A stretch of DNA of 64,000 nt from Camelus bactrianus (Eukaryota > Chordata > Mammalia > Artiodactyla > Camelidae). The stretch covers positions 21,364,001 to 21,428,000 of the forward strand of contig NC_133570.1 of the NCBI RefSeq assembly GCF_048773025.1, read 5' to 3'. Shown here in pieces: positions 35,437-47,475 of this stretch (its first letter is position 1; every line of letters begins with the position of its first letter). Made by a program: the position numbers and the translations under genes. Under the pieces are notes generated by a model, which saw only the letters and a list, made by a program, of their open reading frames with translations, was not told the DNA's origin and searched no databases.

Positions 35437-36990
35437 TCCTTCCCCGTACCCTCTGCCTCATGGGGACCAGGGTGGGCTGCTCCCTGTCCCATCTGCCCAG
35501 GGCCCTGAATTTTGGGCCTCCTCCTTGCAAACCCATCACCCTCACCCACTCCGCAAGGCACACCTTGGGAGAGTCAGGCACAGATTAAACTTTAGGTGAT
35601 TTTGTCAATACAACATTCTGTTTCCTACTCCACAAGCCTGTGGGAATGATGCTGGTAGAGACTACACAGGCCTAGGGGCACATGACCTTAGGTGAGGGGG
35701 CTGGGCTGAGATGACCCCAATCACAAGAGCCATCAGGCCCTATGCTCCAACTGTAGGATCTCTCAGGGAAGGAACATGGATCTTGGGATTTAGAGGTGAC
35801 AATGAATGTCTGACCATCATGTGTCTCAACTCCGGTGCCCATGGAGAAGGGAGGGAGTCCTGTCATGACTGGAGGCTCAGCAGGAAGCATGTGGCCTCAG
35901 GGCAGGGAGGACAGGAGACTTCACCCTCAGGTGGGAACAGAGCTGTGTCCTATGAAGAGTCAGGGCATGTTGGGGGATCTGTGCAGGACAGACCTGGACC
36001 AGGCTGGGCTTCCCCAACTGGGGCAGATTCTCAGCTTGAGGTGTCAAGAATGGCTCCACATCTGCCCACAGGACATTCCGAGGACTGGTCAGGACCACGT
36101 GCCCCGGGACATCACTGGGGAGGGAAACAAGGGACGCTGATGTGGAGAATATGGTCGCCCCACCCCAAGTCTCAGCCTGGGGTGACGCAATCAAAAGCAT
36201 TTGCAAGGGACATGTGTGGATGTGAGGTTCCTACGCAACATTCCTGGAGTTTGAAAAACAAGCACATTTCATGCACCCAGACCACTGAGTCCATGGGGAG
36301 TATCTGTGTTGACCAATAACTCTGATCCTGGGCCCTGACCTGACCAGGATCGGGTGGGATTTCACGGCTGGATCCTGAACCTCAGCAGGGCCCACAGTTA
36401 TGGAAGAAATAGGGAGAGTCTGGGGGCTGCCTGTGGCATGGATGAGGCCAAGGGTGCAGGAGGGGACGGGTGGTGGGTCTCCCTGGGATGGATGGTCAGG
36501 GAGGAGATGGTAGCAGGACTACAGAGGATCATGGGGCTCAGTCCAGCAGGGACATCTGTCACCCAAGACTGGCTGCCCTCTAAGGAGACACAGGTCCATC
36601 AGGTAACAAACCCACTGCCATGCGAGTCCCAGCACCTCCACACCCCTGGTGTCTGTGCTGCTAAGAACCGTAAGTAAGTCTGAAGGAGTCTCTGAAAGAC
36701 ACAGGGACAGACTGTAGGGAGTGAGGACACGGATGGAAAAGAGAGTCCAATGAAGATTATTCCCTCTGTGCTTAGATGGAGAGCAGCCAGGGAGGGGGCT
36801 GCCAGCAAAGAGCCTTGGCCAGAGAGGGACGGCCAGGGTGGGCTAGGTGGGAGAGCCTTGGAGACCATGGTCCATCTCTGCCCACACCTGCTCCCTCCCT
36901 CCCTCCCTGTTCTGGGGAGAGCGTCCTCAGCTTTCTCTGGACTTGCTGTTCACAATCTCTAAGTGAGACTTTGCCCTTGGGAATCATCTT
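35437..36990. other. Spacer downstream of segment 9
   Basis: No gene recognised. It is the duplicate of 16.96-18.52 kb. Confidence 0.6.
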
Positions 36991-39000
36991 CCACTGTTTC
37001 TTTTTTCTTTTTTAAGTTATAATTTACATACACTAAAAATCACAAATTTTAGATACTTTTTGAGTATTTATAAATGCATATAAAGATGTAAGCATCCCAC
37101 CACCACAACAGACAGCAGCTCAGTCATTCCCATAACTTCCCCAGGCGCCTATGGATACGGCCATTCTTCAAGCCCCTCCTCTGGGACCACTGGTCTCCTG
37201 TCTGTCCCCATACTTGGGTCCTGGTCAGAGCGTCAGAGAAATGCAATCACCCGTGGCCGCCCTTTGATTCTGGCTTCTTTCACACAGTGTGATGCACCTG
37301 AGATCCGTCTGTGTTGTTTTACGTGCTAATCGCCCACTGCCTGCCCCTTACTGTGTAAGTTCCACAGCATGGATGCATCACAGTTTGCTTATCCTCCACC
37401 GGTTGTAAAATTAGGGTTGGATCGAGAGTCCACACTTTGACAATTTCACATAAAGCCTTTATAACACCTCTTATAGGTACTTTGTGGGTGTAAGTTTTTA
37501 TTTCACTCAGGGAAACACCTGGGAATGGAATTGATGGCTCCTACGGCAGGTACAGGAGCGCCTGTCTAAGACTCTGGCAAACTATTATCCAGCGTGGGTG
37601 CCCGACGTTGCTTTCTGTGATCCTCAGCCACTGAGGAGAGTTCCCCTTGCTGCCCACCCCCTGAGCTCTGGGCATATTAGGTTGTTACCAAAGTCATTCT
37701 CATGCACATCAAGTGGCATCGCATGTTTTTAATTTTCTTTAGTGACTTACACTGGTGAACATAATTTAAGGGCTTATTTGTCAACTTCATATCTTGTTGG
37801 TCAAGTGTTTGATCAAACCATTGCCCAAAGTTCAATCTCAGAGTTTCCCAGTATTATGTGTACTAATTTGTGAGTGTGTATGTGTGTGTGTGTGTTGAGT
37901 CCTGTGTGATATTATCATGTATGTAGGTTCACATCTAGCAGAGAGGTCAAGAAATAACTCAGTTCCACTACCTCAAGGACCCTCGAGTTTTACCTTAATA
38001 ACAATACCGACTTCCTCTCTCCCGTGCCCCCTCCCTGCCCCTAACCCTTGCAACCACTACCTAGTTCTTCATTCCTAATTTTGGTCAGAAGTTCTACAAA
38101 GAAATAAGAATTAGACTCAGAGAATGAAGGCTTTTGGAATTGGCATCTTTCACTCCACATAACCCCCTGCAGATTTCTCAAAACTGCCGTGTGCTCTAAG
38201 ACTCCCTCCTTCTCAGGCTGAGTCCTGTTCAGATATTCAGGTACAGCGGCTGGGACCCAGCCTCCCTCTGCAGGACATCGGATCAGTCTCCCTTGGGGGC
38301 TACTGTGTGGAAGTTACTCTGAACAGCCGTACACAGGGCTCAGTGGGAACAGTAGCTCTCACTTCTTGAACTGAAGTGACAGGAGAGCAGTTGCTGGATC
38401 ATTGGGACCCAACTGCAGTTTACGATTTGAAGACGCTTCCACTGTTCCCAAACAACTGGTCCAGTTCACATCCTAGCAGCGTCGCAGGAGGAACCCGGTT
38501 GTCCATGGCCCTGCAGTGTCCGGGCTGTCACCACGTTTCACTTTACTCATGCTGATGGATGTACAGTTGTTCCGCACGCTGCTGCGCCGGCATTACTCTC
38601 ACGTCAACTGATACCCATCTTTCCATGAGCTGTTTCCCGTCTCTGCGTCCTCTACCATGAAATACTTGCTCTTAACCTTTGCTCATTCTTTAAACAGACT
38701 CTGTCAGTTAATTCTTACCATTTAGTTTTGAGAATAATCTAAACACCAGCTCTGTGTTGGATATGTGGTTTGCAAAGTTTTCTATGTGTCTATTACTTAT
38801 TTATTTTATCCTCATTAAAAATATTTCTAACCCAAAAGATTCTAGTTTTGGTGAGATTCAACTTCTCAAACTATCCTTTTACAAACACTGCTTCTGGTGT
38901 CATGAAAGGATTCCTGAATCACCCCACATCCTGGCGATCTTCTTCTGTGGATTTCTCTAAAACAGGCACCATGACATAAACAACCCAAATGTGCCTCAGA
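36990..39000 (-). mobile_element. Old antisense LINE-1 block, copy 3
   Basis: Same antisense LINE-1 text as copies 1 and 2. The GT tract is short and interrupted here (about 37872-37896). Confidence 0.7.
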
Positions 39001-39357
39001 AGAAAAAAGATCAACTTCACTGTGTCCAATGTTGGAATAATGGCCTCTCACAGCAGCATGGTGACCTCTGTCCCCACAGCACCTGCTATGAGCACTGCCA
39101 AGCCCATCCTGTGATGCCCGCAGCACGAGACAGGATGACGGTGTCACCCAGTCCCAGAGGGCAAGCCCAGGCCCAGACTGAGGTGTGCCTCTCTCTGCTG
39201 GGGGCAGGGGGCAGCACTTCCTCACTCAGCACCAGAGACACTTCTGGGACCTGGGCCCGGGCCTGGGACTGGGGCCTCTAGTGACATCCTCCATTGAGCC
39301 CAAATGCTCTCTGCTCAGCAGGGAGATGATCACCAGGGCGACAGGGCCAGGAAGTAG

Positions 39358-39391
39358 ATTTGCATAAGGATGTCCCTTCTGAGGATAAGAG
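39358..39391 (+). promoter_or_regulatory. Octamer and TATA-like box of segment 10
   Basis: Perfect ATTTGCAT (39358-39365) and GATAAGAG (39384-39391). Confidence 0.9.
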
Positions 39392-39451
39392 AGTCCTTGA
39401 GACCCCACCCACAGCTGTGGGCTCAGAGGCAGAGCTCAGGGCACCTCCACC

Positions 39452-39941
39452 ATGGCCTGGAACCCACTCCTGCTCCCGCTCCTTTCTCTCTGCACAGGTC
39501 CTGCCCCCAGGGCTCAGCCCCCAGGGTACCCAGGGATCAGCTGGGCACTCAACATCAGCTCAGCAATGGGATGCTGAAGGGTGCATGGTCCTAAGGAATG
39601 AGACCCTGGTCCTCACCATCACTCTCCTCTCCTCTCCTGCAGGTTATGTGGCCTCTTCTGCACTGACTCAGCCCGCTGCAGTGTCCGTGTCCTTGGGAGA
39701 GACGGCCAGGATCACCTGCCAAGGAGGCAACTTTGGAAGCTATTATGCTAGCTGGTACCAGCAGAAGCCAGGGCAGGCACCTGTGCTGGTCATCTATGCA
39801 AATAGTAATAGGCCCTCAGGGATCCCTGAGCGGTTCTCTGGCTCCAGCTCTGGGGGCACAGCCACCCTGACCATCAGCGGGGCACAGGCCGAGGACGAGG
39901 CCGACTATTACTGTCAGTCATATGACAGCAGTGCTAATGCT
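39452..39941 (+). CDS. IGLV3: IGLV3 segment 10, potentially functional (3-19-type)
   Basis: The leader exon 39452-39497 ([16 protein letters not shown]) is followed by a 145 bp intron and the V exon 39643-39941, fully open. The mature chain begins [18 protein letters not shown]. Cys23 (ITCQGG), Trp41 (SWYQQKPG) and Cys104 (DYYC) are in place. CDR1 is NFGSYY, CDR2 is ANSNRPS and germline CDR3 is QSYDSSANA. Leader and frameworks nearly equal those of segment 6, its tandem duplicate, while the CDRs differ. Its recombination signal is the only one in the window with both consensus heptamer and consensus nonamer, so I expect it to be among the most used. No lesion seen. Confidence 0.96.
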
Positions 39942-39980
39942 CACAGTGACACAGGCAGATGGGGAAGTGGGACAAAAACC
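39942..39980 (+). other. Consensus 23-RSS of segment 10
   Basis: Heptamer CACAGTG (39942-39948), 23 bp spacer, nonamer ACAAAAACC (39972-39980), a perfect match to the consensus at both elements. Confidence 0.95.
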
Positions 39981-42053
39981 CCCTCCATCTGTGTCACCCT
40001 CTCCTCCAGCCCCAGGAGGTCTGTGGACAAAGCATTGACAGGTCTGGCCCTGTTCCCCCAGGTCTGAGTCTCCCAGGCTGCCCTCAACTTGCCCTCCAAG
40101 CAGCTCTGCACACGGTGGATCAGGGGTGAAACATGGCCTGGCTGGGCCAGTGTGTCCTGGGGTTGGCTGAACAGGATAAGAAAAGGGGACAGAGGTTCCA
40201 AATGGAAGAACAAACAGAGAGACACATCTTACCAGGGTAATTACCTCGGAATTTCCTTAAGTGGTCACCGGATTACCCAGCATTCGACCCCAGAATCTGT
40301 CCGCTCATCTGAGCCGTTGAACAGCCAGCGCGTTTCACGCACACCTGGACCTCTGAGTCCACGTTGATTAGCTGGGTTTAACAGTAACCCTGATCCTTTG
40401 CCCTGACTTGACTGGGATCGTGTTTGATTTCAGGGCTGGATCCTGAATCTCAGCAGGGCCCCCAGTGATGGGGGCTGACAGAGAGAGTCCAGGAGCTGCC
40501 TGTGGTCTGGTTGGGTCCATGGAGGCAGGAGGGGAAGGGTCACTGGTCTCCCGGGAAGGATGGATGTGGGACGGGAGCAGGAGTAGAAAGGATCCTAGGG
40601 TTCAGTCCAGCAGGGACCTCTGTCACCCGAGACTGACTGGACTCTCAGGGAACACAGGACCATCCCATCCCTTCCCCCACTCCAGGAAAGGGTTGTTCTT
40701 TCCAAGGGTTTGCAGTGACTTTGTCCCAAACATGCCCCTGCAGATCCTCTCATGGGGCATGTCCTGCCCCCTTACACTGGAGGGAAGGAACCAGGAAAAC
40801 TGCGTGGAATAAACCCACCACCATGATGGTCCCACCACCTACACACCCCGAGGACATGTGATGTACAGACTGGAAGAAAGTCTGCAGAAGAGTATGATGG
40901 ATAGACAAAGGGACAGAGTGCAGGGAATGGGACACTGATGGAAAATGGGACCAGTGAAGGCTGTTCCATCTGTGCTTAGATAGTGACCAGCCAGGGAGGG
41001 GACAGCCTGTACAGAGGCTTGGCCACAGAGGATGGCTAGAGTGGGCTGGCGAGGACAGCCTCGAAGCCATGGTCCCTCTCTGCCCACACCTGCTCCCTCC
41101 CTCCCTGTTCTGGGGAGAGTGTCCTCTGCTTTCTCAAGACTTGTTCACAGTCTCTAAGTGAGACTTTGCTCCTTGGAATCTTCTTCCACTTTTTCTTCTT
41201 TTCTAAGTTATAATTTACATACACTGAAAAATCACAACATTTAGAAACATTTTGTGAGTATTTATAAATGCATATAGAGATGTAAGTGTCCCGCCACCTC
41301 AGCAGACAGCAGCTCAGTCATTCCCATAGCTGCCCCAGGTGCTTTTGGGGGCGGCCCTTCCTCCAGCCCCGCCTCTAGGACTGCTGGTCTGCTGTCTGTC
41401 TCTCCAGTTGGGTCTTCAGTGTGTGTGTGTGTGAGGGTTATCACCCTGACATAAAATCTTTTTCCTCCACTGTTACCTTTAAGGTTGAAGTAAAATTATG
41501 GCTGCGTGTCTCTCAGACCTGGCTCTGAGTATTTGGCTGTATCTCTTGCCATGGTCCCGGGACCTCATTCGCTTCAGCACCCCTTTCCTGCCAAGTCACT
41601 GTCATCCTGAAACCTTTCTCAAGCACATAGGACTGTCTCTGGCCTGGAGCTGACTTGGGACGCCAGGGTACAGCATCTAGGACCTGCCCCAGGAGCTCTC
41701 GGCAGAGGCAGAACACGGCAGCTTCTTAATGCCTCCGCAAAGGCCAGTTGCACTTGGCAAGGCAGGATTTTGAGTCAGACTCTGATGCTCACGTGTGACC
41801 AAGGTCTGGACACCACAATGGTCTCAGCCCCATGTGGTGACCTCCATAGTTCAGCTTCAGAAAACACACACAGACCCCACCTCTGGGCTCTCAGCTTAGG
41901 GTGATATCCCCAGACTCTGGGACCAGCAGGTGGGGCTGAGCCCCTGGGCTGAGGGCACAGTACAGGGCCCACCCCTCCTTTCTGGGTCCTTCGGGGCTGA
42001 GCCCTTCTCTGATACCACAGAGCCCCTCAGGCCTCCCCCTTGGGTGCTGGCTG
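39981..42053. other. Spacer downstream of segment 10
   Basis: No gene recognised. It first follows the 3' flank of segment 3 (7.93-9.2 kb type), including an antisense LINE-1 piece at about 41180-41430. It then switches near 41.45 kb to the sequence that precedes the 3-21-type pseudogenes (6.64-7.05 kb type). This is a rearranged junction of two duplicated modules. Confidence 0.6.
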
Positions 42054-42096
42054 GTTTGCATAACCAGCAGCTCTCTCTCCAGCGAGGGGATAAGAG
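42054..42096 (+). promoter_or_regulatory. Variant octamer and TATA-like box of segment 11
   Basis: GTTTGCAT (42054-42061) and GATAAGAG (42089-42096), as in segment 3. Confidence 0.75.
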
Positions 42097-42156
42097 AGGC
42101 CTGGGAGGAGACCTGACCTTCTCGGCCTCAGGGAGCAGAATTGTGGTGCCTCCACC

Positions 42157-42900
42157 ATTGCCTGGACATCCCTCCTCCTAGGCCTCCTGGCTCACTGCAC
42201 AGGTGCTGTCCCCAGGGTCACACCCAACTCACCCAGGGCTCAGGGACAAGCCTAGCCCAGAGTGAGCTCAGCAGGGAGCTGCTGATGAGGGCAGGAGGCT
42301 GGTGGCCCTGCTGCAGGATGAGGGGCTGGAAGAGCTGATGTCCCTCACTGTGCTCAGTGCTGTGTGAGCCCTGAGGGGCTTCACCTGCCAGAGGAAGGGG
42401 GGGTTGTCATTTGTTCAGAATCTCCATCCTTCAGCCTGTTCATGGGTCACTGGGGCTGAGATTCAAGGCACCGGGAGTTCTGTGGACCCATGGAGTATCT
42501 AGAGTTCAGTTCAGTCAGGCAGGAAGAGGATCTGCTGAGAGTGAGCCCTTCGTATAACAGCTCATCTCTCCTTTTCTCTCCTGCAGGCCCGTGGTCTCCT
42601 ATGACCTGACTCAGTAACACTCAGTGTCCGTGGCCCCGGACAGATGGCCAGGATCAATTGTGGAGGACACAACATTGGAAGTAAAAGTGCTCAGTGGTAC
42701 CAGTAGAAGTAGTGGTACCACTAGGCCCCTGTGCTGGTCATCTACAGAGATAGCAAATGGCCCTCAGGGATCCCGGACCAGTTCTCAGGCTCCAACTTGG
42801 GGAACATGGCCACCCTGATCATCAGTGGGGTCTGGGCCAAGGACGACACTGACTATTACTGTGCAGTAGGTGATGGCAGTTGGAGCAGCTGGCAGTGATT
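42157..42900 (+). pseudogene. IGLV3: IGLV3 segment 11, pseudogene (3-21-type)
   Basis: The start codon is ATT (42157-42159, CCACCATTGCCTGG), the same change as in segment 8. The leader exon 42157-42202 otherwise reads [15 protein letters not shown]. The V exon 42587-42900 has a one-base loss near its start, a TAA in the ELTQ region, and in FR2 a rearranged stretch with several stops around 42700-42725. CDR1 text NIGSKSAQW and the FR3 end DYYC remain. Its germline CDR3 ([11 protein letters not shown]) differs from its relatives. It is the last IGLV3 segment before the 15 kb V-poor interval. Confidence 0.92.
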
Positions 42901-42939
42901 CACAATAACACAGGCAGATGGCGAAGGGGGACACAACCC
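42901..42939 (+). other. RSS of segment 11, weak
   Basis: Heptamer CACAATA (42901-42907), 23 bp spacer, nonamer ACACAACCC (42931-42939). Two heptamer mismatches after CACA suggest poor use. Confidence 0.8.
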
Positions 42940-44643
42940 TCCCTGCCTGGCCTGGCTCTCACTCCACCCACCTCTGAGCAGCAGGAGGTCAGGGCTCAGG
43001 GTTGAGCCTCCTCTGACCTCTCAGGGCCTATGTTCATCCTGCTGAGAAATGGCGGGGGTGGATTCTGTCTTGAGTCACAGACACTGATGTCAGCAGCTGG
43101 CAGCCAGAGGTTCCCTCTTGCTAGCTGAGTCCCAGGACAGCCGTGTCCCCTCTCAGGGCTCAGCTCCTCCACTGGTTTCTGTCAGGAGTAGTGGGAAGAT
43201 TCCAGATGTGGGAAGGAAAGCGCTCGGCTCCTGCTGGCCCCGACTCCCGGCGGTCATTCTGGTTACTAGTGTCGGATGGTCCCGCACTGGGACCCGGGGC
43301 TGCCACTCCCGGGATGAGGAAGGGGTGACTCCTTTACACATACTCATCAGAGGCTGAGATCTCATCATGAGTTGAGAGCCACGCTTCTTGAAACTTCTTC
43401 TCTAACATTCATCTTCCCTTCATCTTCTTAAACTTCATTTTCATTTCATCCCACATCCCTTACTAAATCCAGTCTGCTCATACATTTTTATACCCAGAAG
43501 TCTCATTCATTATCCTGTCACACATCTCGGTCCTAATTGTATACATTCATTAAAAAATGGTAAATTTCTTTATTTCCCATAATTTTAAGTGCTACAAGGC
43601 ATCATTCTCATTGAGTTAGCATCATAATTAATAGTAGCAAGGTCTGATCACAAGAACTGAAATGGATTGAAATTTTCACAAATAATTACACACTCGTGTT
43701 GATCCGTGGCTGCATCGCTCGGTATAACTCACCTGTAGAATGAGGAGGGTCCAGCATCAGTTCTTCTCTGGCTTTTGTTTCAATGTGAAACTCAGAGAAA
43801 CTTTTGTCTCAGAAATAGGAGTTTTGTAAGACACTGACCCCCTGATGTGAACCCCTTCCCAGTTCTATGTCAAAAGCCTTCACAGTTGATGGTCAAAAAT
43901 TATTTCTTTAGATGATTTGCCACAGACAGCGCCATTTTATACTCTCACTTTTGTGGAAAGCAAATGATTGGACACCACCTGACTTTGAGAGGATTTGCAC
44001 AGGGGACACTTCGAGGCACCCAAAGAGCCCTCTGGCAGGAGGGCAGAGGCAGACAGCACTGCCTGGGAGGCCAGCTCCCTGATGAAAACAGCCACCTGCC
44101 CTGTGTGCTGAGCCACTGCCCTATGATGCCTGATCCACGTGTCAGTCCCAAGGCCCAGCCTCTCAGCCCACCTGGGAGAGCTCAGAAGGACATCTGAGCC
44201 CCCATGGGGTGGCTGAGGGAAGCCTGTACTGTGGCTGGATCTCAAGTGGCCAGCCCGCTCCCAGCCCATCTCTCCCATGGGTGCTGGTCACCAGCACGCT
44301 CCCCAGCAAACCTGCCACAAGCCAGTTGCACCATAGAATCATGTCTTCAGAGAACCTCCTGCAGAGGGGTGTCCCCCAGCTGTTGGCCATCTACTCCCTC
44401 AGTATCAGGGATAAACACCAAAAAGGCTTGAGCAGAACTTACTAGTTGAATCTGTTACTTCTTCACTTAAGAGGCCCCTTTTTGTAAGATATTAAATTTA
44501 AAAGGTTGGGGAAATTTTAAATATCTGTCCATCTTTGTGACTCTGCCAACACAATATCTTTTGAGAAAAATGCTTTCATCTCACAGGAGGAGCCACTGGG
44601 GCGTGTGAGATGGAGAGCCCATGGGGGGAGGTGGGAGGGCTGA

Positions 44644-44658
44644 CCACTAGGAGGCAGG
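44644..44658 (+). promoter_or_regulatory. Double CTCF-like motif
   Basis: CCACTAGGAGGCAGG on the + strand is followed at once by GGGCGCCCTCTGAC, which on the minus strand reads as a second CTCF-like core (CAGAGGGCGCCC). This gives an overlapping head-to-head pair. Confidence 0.5.
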
Positions 44659-46089
44659 GGGCGCCCTCTGACATGGAGCAGGGCAGAAGTGACTGGACTT
44701 GACACACCTCTCTGCTCGGGGTGGGTAGGGGTGGGCGGAGCAGGGCATAGAGGAGCAAGGTGCCCTGAGCAGGGAGTTCACCGAGCAGGACAGCTGGTCT
44801 GGGTCATTTCTGGCTCAGCCTGAATCCAGCCATAGGACGTTCTCAGTCCAGGAGAGGGTGGGGCAGCCCTCAGCTTCCACTATGGGGGCGAATATCTGGA
44901 ATCACTGAGCTTACGGACAGCCATTTGTCTCCCCAAGACCTGGGGCTGTCCCAGGGGAAACATAGCTTCTGGGCCTTAGGCAGTGGGAGGGAGGAGGGAC
45001 CCCGCCCAGCCCACAAGGCGTGAGGATCCCGGGCCTGAGGCTGGAGTGGGCCAAGCACTACAGTGAGGAGAAAAATGGACTGGGTCAGGGGCTCCCCCGT
45101 ACCCTCCATGATGTCTGCTACATCGCACACACCCTGTTACTTTTCAGTACCCGGCCCATTTCCAAGCCAGGGATCTGAGTGTGTTGTGAAGTCCAGGCCT
45201 CAGCTCGGGGCCTGGCAGCCTGGGGTTCTTCCAAAGCTGCTCCATGAGTTTGGTCAGACCACGATCACCACCATCAGTTTCAGGTCTTCCCCCTCACCTC
45301 CATCAGTGTCCAGAGCTGGGGAGGGTCTGGGATTTCATCCTGCCTACAGGATAACGGCCGGCGTGTTTTGCTCCAGAGGGAGACACTGCATCTACTTTCC
45401 AGTGTTGTTCTTTAACACAAACATCCTTAAGAAGATGGTCCAAACAGTGGTGACCCGTTCCTTTGCTTGTGAGACCCGTAGACAGTGGTCCTCATCCCCG
45501 TGAGAGAAATGAAGTCCCGGCTGTTGGCCTGTGACTGTGTGCCATGAAAGGGACTGGGCTGATTTCCACCAGGTGTAGCAAGAGAGTCAAACACACGGGC
45601 CAGATGACTCTTAAAGGGACCTCCCAGGAAAGCCATTTTCGAAGGCCCGGGGTAGGGGTCCTCTTTCACAGTTGCTGAAACAAAAACCAGGAGGGCTGCA
45701 CCGCTGGACTCCAGTGCACATATAAGAGCTCCTGGGGACAAAAAGCAACTGGAAAGCGAGAGGGCAGGTGCTGGCCATGACAAGCTGGAACGTGCAGCCT
45801 GCAGCCCTGAGTCCTTCCTACCCCAGCACTGTGACAGCACCAGGACCCAGACAGAGGCCACAACCTGAAAGAATGCCCTGGAGATGTGGGAGGGACTGGC
45901 CTCTTGACAGTGTCACATTGAGAATGTTCAGAATCTGCTTGAACATCAGTGTCTTCATCTTCTAACGGGAGAGAAACATCAGATCAGCGGGAGGTCGGCT
46001 ACGCTGTCAGCGCTGGATATGCAGTACCCCCTCATCACTGCATCACTGGATCCCATATTGTATTCCTGGGCTTCAAAACAGACCCCAAC

Positions 46090-46190
46090 TGAGCACACAT
46101 GTGATCTCCTTATTCCTCGTGGCCTCCCTGTGGCAAAGGAACTGCCCCCATTTTACAGATAAGGAAACTGAGGCCTGGAGGTGACCTAGG
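46090..46190 (-). mobile_element. MIR SINE
   Basis: The text 'ccattttacagataaggaaac' followed by 'tgaggcctgg' is the reverse of the MIR core. Confidence 0.75.
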
Positions 46191-47374
46191 TCTGGCTGCT
46201 TTCAACATCACTCCTTGAACAAGCGGTAGAGGACTCCTCCCCGCAGAACCCCTACCTGGCTGAGGAGCTGACCAGGGGGTGCTGGCCAGGCTTGGCCAAC
46301 ACGGCCAAGGAAGGGCAGTCTCTACTGGCCGGAATGGAGGCTGCAGGGATCCAGCCCAGGGGACTGGTGACAAAAGAAGCCCCAGACCACTGAACTCAGG
46401 CCTCAGCAACTCCTGTTCTGCTGGGCACTTGGTCACCCTCCACGGCCTGGCTGGGCCCCTCGGAGATGCTCCACAGCTGGAGACATCCTAGTGGAACAGA
46501 GACGTCAGTGGGGCAGGTGTGCAGAACCTGATGCTTGGGGGGCAGGGCTGGGGGCAGGCTTTGTTGTGATAATTGAGCCCTGAATCCCCACCACAGCGGA
46601 GCAGTTAGCACATGCCACTCTGGGAGAGGCCTCCAGGAGTAAGGGCTGTGGGCCCTGGAGGGGTCCGGGTGCCATGAGCCAGGACAGAAAAAGCCCAGGC
46701 AGAGGAGGGGCCACGTGGCTGGGGCACACTGGGACAGCCACTGTTGGCAAGAGAAACCAGGGGCACTTGCTGGACTCCCTCCAGCTGGGCTGGAGTTGCC
46801 TTTGACCGTGAGGGCCAAAGAGGACAGGACAGGTCAACTTGTCCGTGAGGTTTCCAGGGGGCAGAGCCCTGGCCCCGGGCGGCACTTGCCTGTAACACTG
46901 CTGGCCTGTTGTTCGCCCCTGGCCGGCTGCCCCCATCGGCAGCATCATGGCGAGCGGGGCCTCGGCACGGAGCTCATCCAGCCTGCAGCGCCTGGGATAA
47001 AATTAAGGGGCAGAGCGAGCTGTGGTGCAGGGGGAGATGGGTTTCCTTTGAGGACATCCAGGGATGGATGACCAGAGGGGAGAGCAGTGAGAAAGGAAAT
47101 CAGCAGGAGAGAAGGGGCCTGAGCAGACACTGGCTTTCTTTAAAGTGTTGATATTTTGTCAAGTGTGGATTTGTTTGCATTGATTTTTATTAGTTACCAT
47201 TGATTTGAAAGATTATTTATTTCAATGACTGAGTTTTGGGGGCACCCCTTAAATTTGGTCCCCAAGCCCAGTGCCTCACTTGCCCCGCCCCACTCCTCTA
47301 AGCATGTGAGAAGCAGGGAGGCAGGGCCAGGACCTCCCCAGCAGGCACTGGTTCTTTTTCGGGCAGCGGCCCCA

Positions 47375-47475
47375 CAATGCAGATCCTGCTTTCATCCCCA
47401 TCGTTCAGACAGGAATAGAGGTCCAGAGAGGTGAGGCGACCTGCCCAACGTCACATAGCACGTGGGTGCAGACAC
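47375..47475 (-). mobile_element. MIR SINE
   Basis: The text 'gttcagacaggaatagagg', 'agagaggtgaggcgacctgc' and 'aacgtcacatagcacg' fits a diverged reverse MIR. Confidence 0.7.

Larger units (their letters stand above)
31240..39985 (+). repeat. Large tandem duplication unit B, copy 2
   Basis: Collinear with 12350-21520. It carries segments 9 and 10, the MIR, the DNA-transposon relic and an antisense LINE-1 block. Sampled text differs by only about 2-4% from copy 1. Confidence 0.88.
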
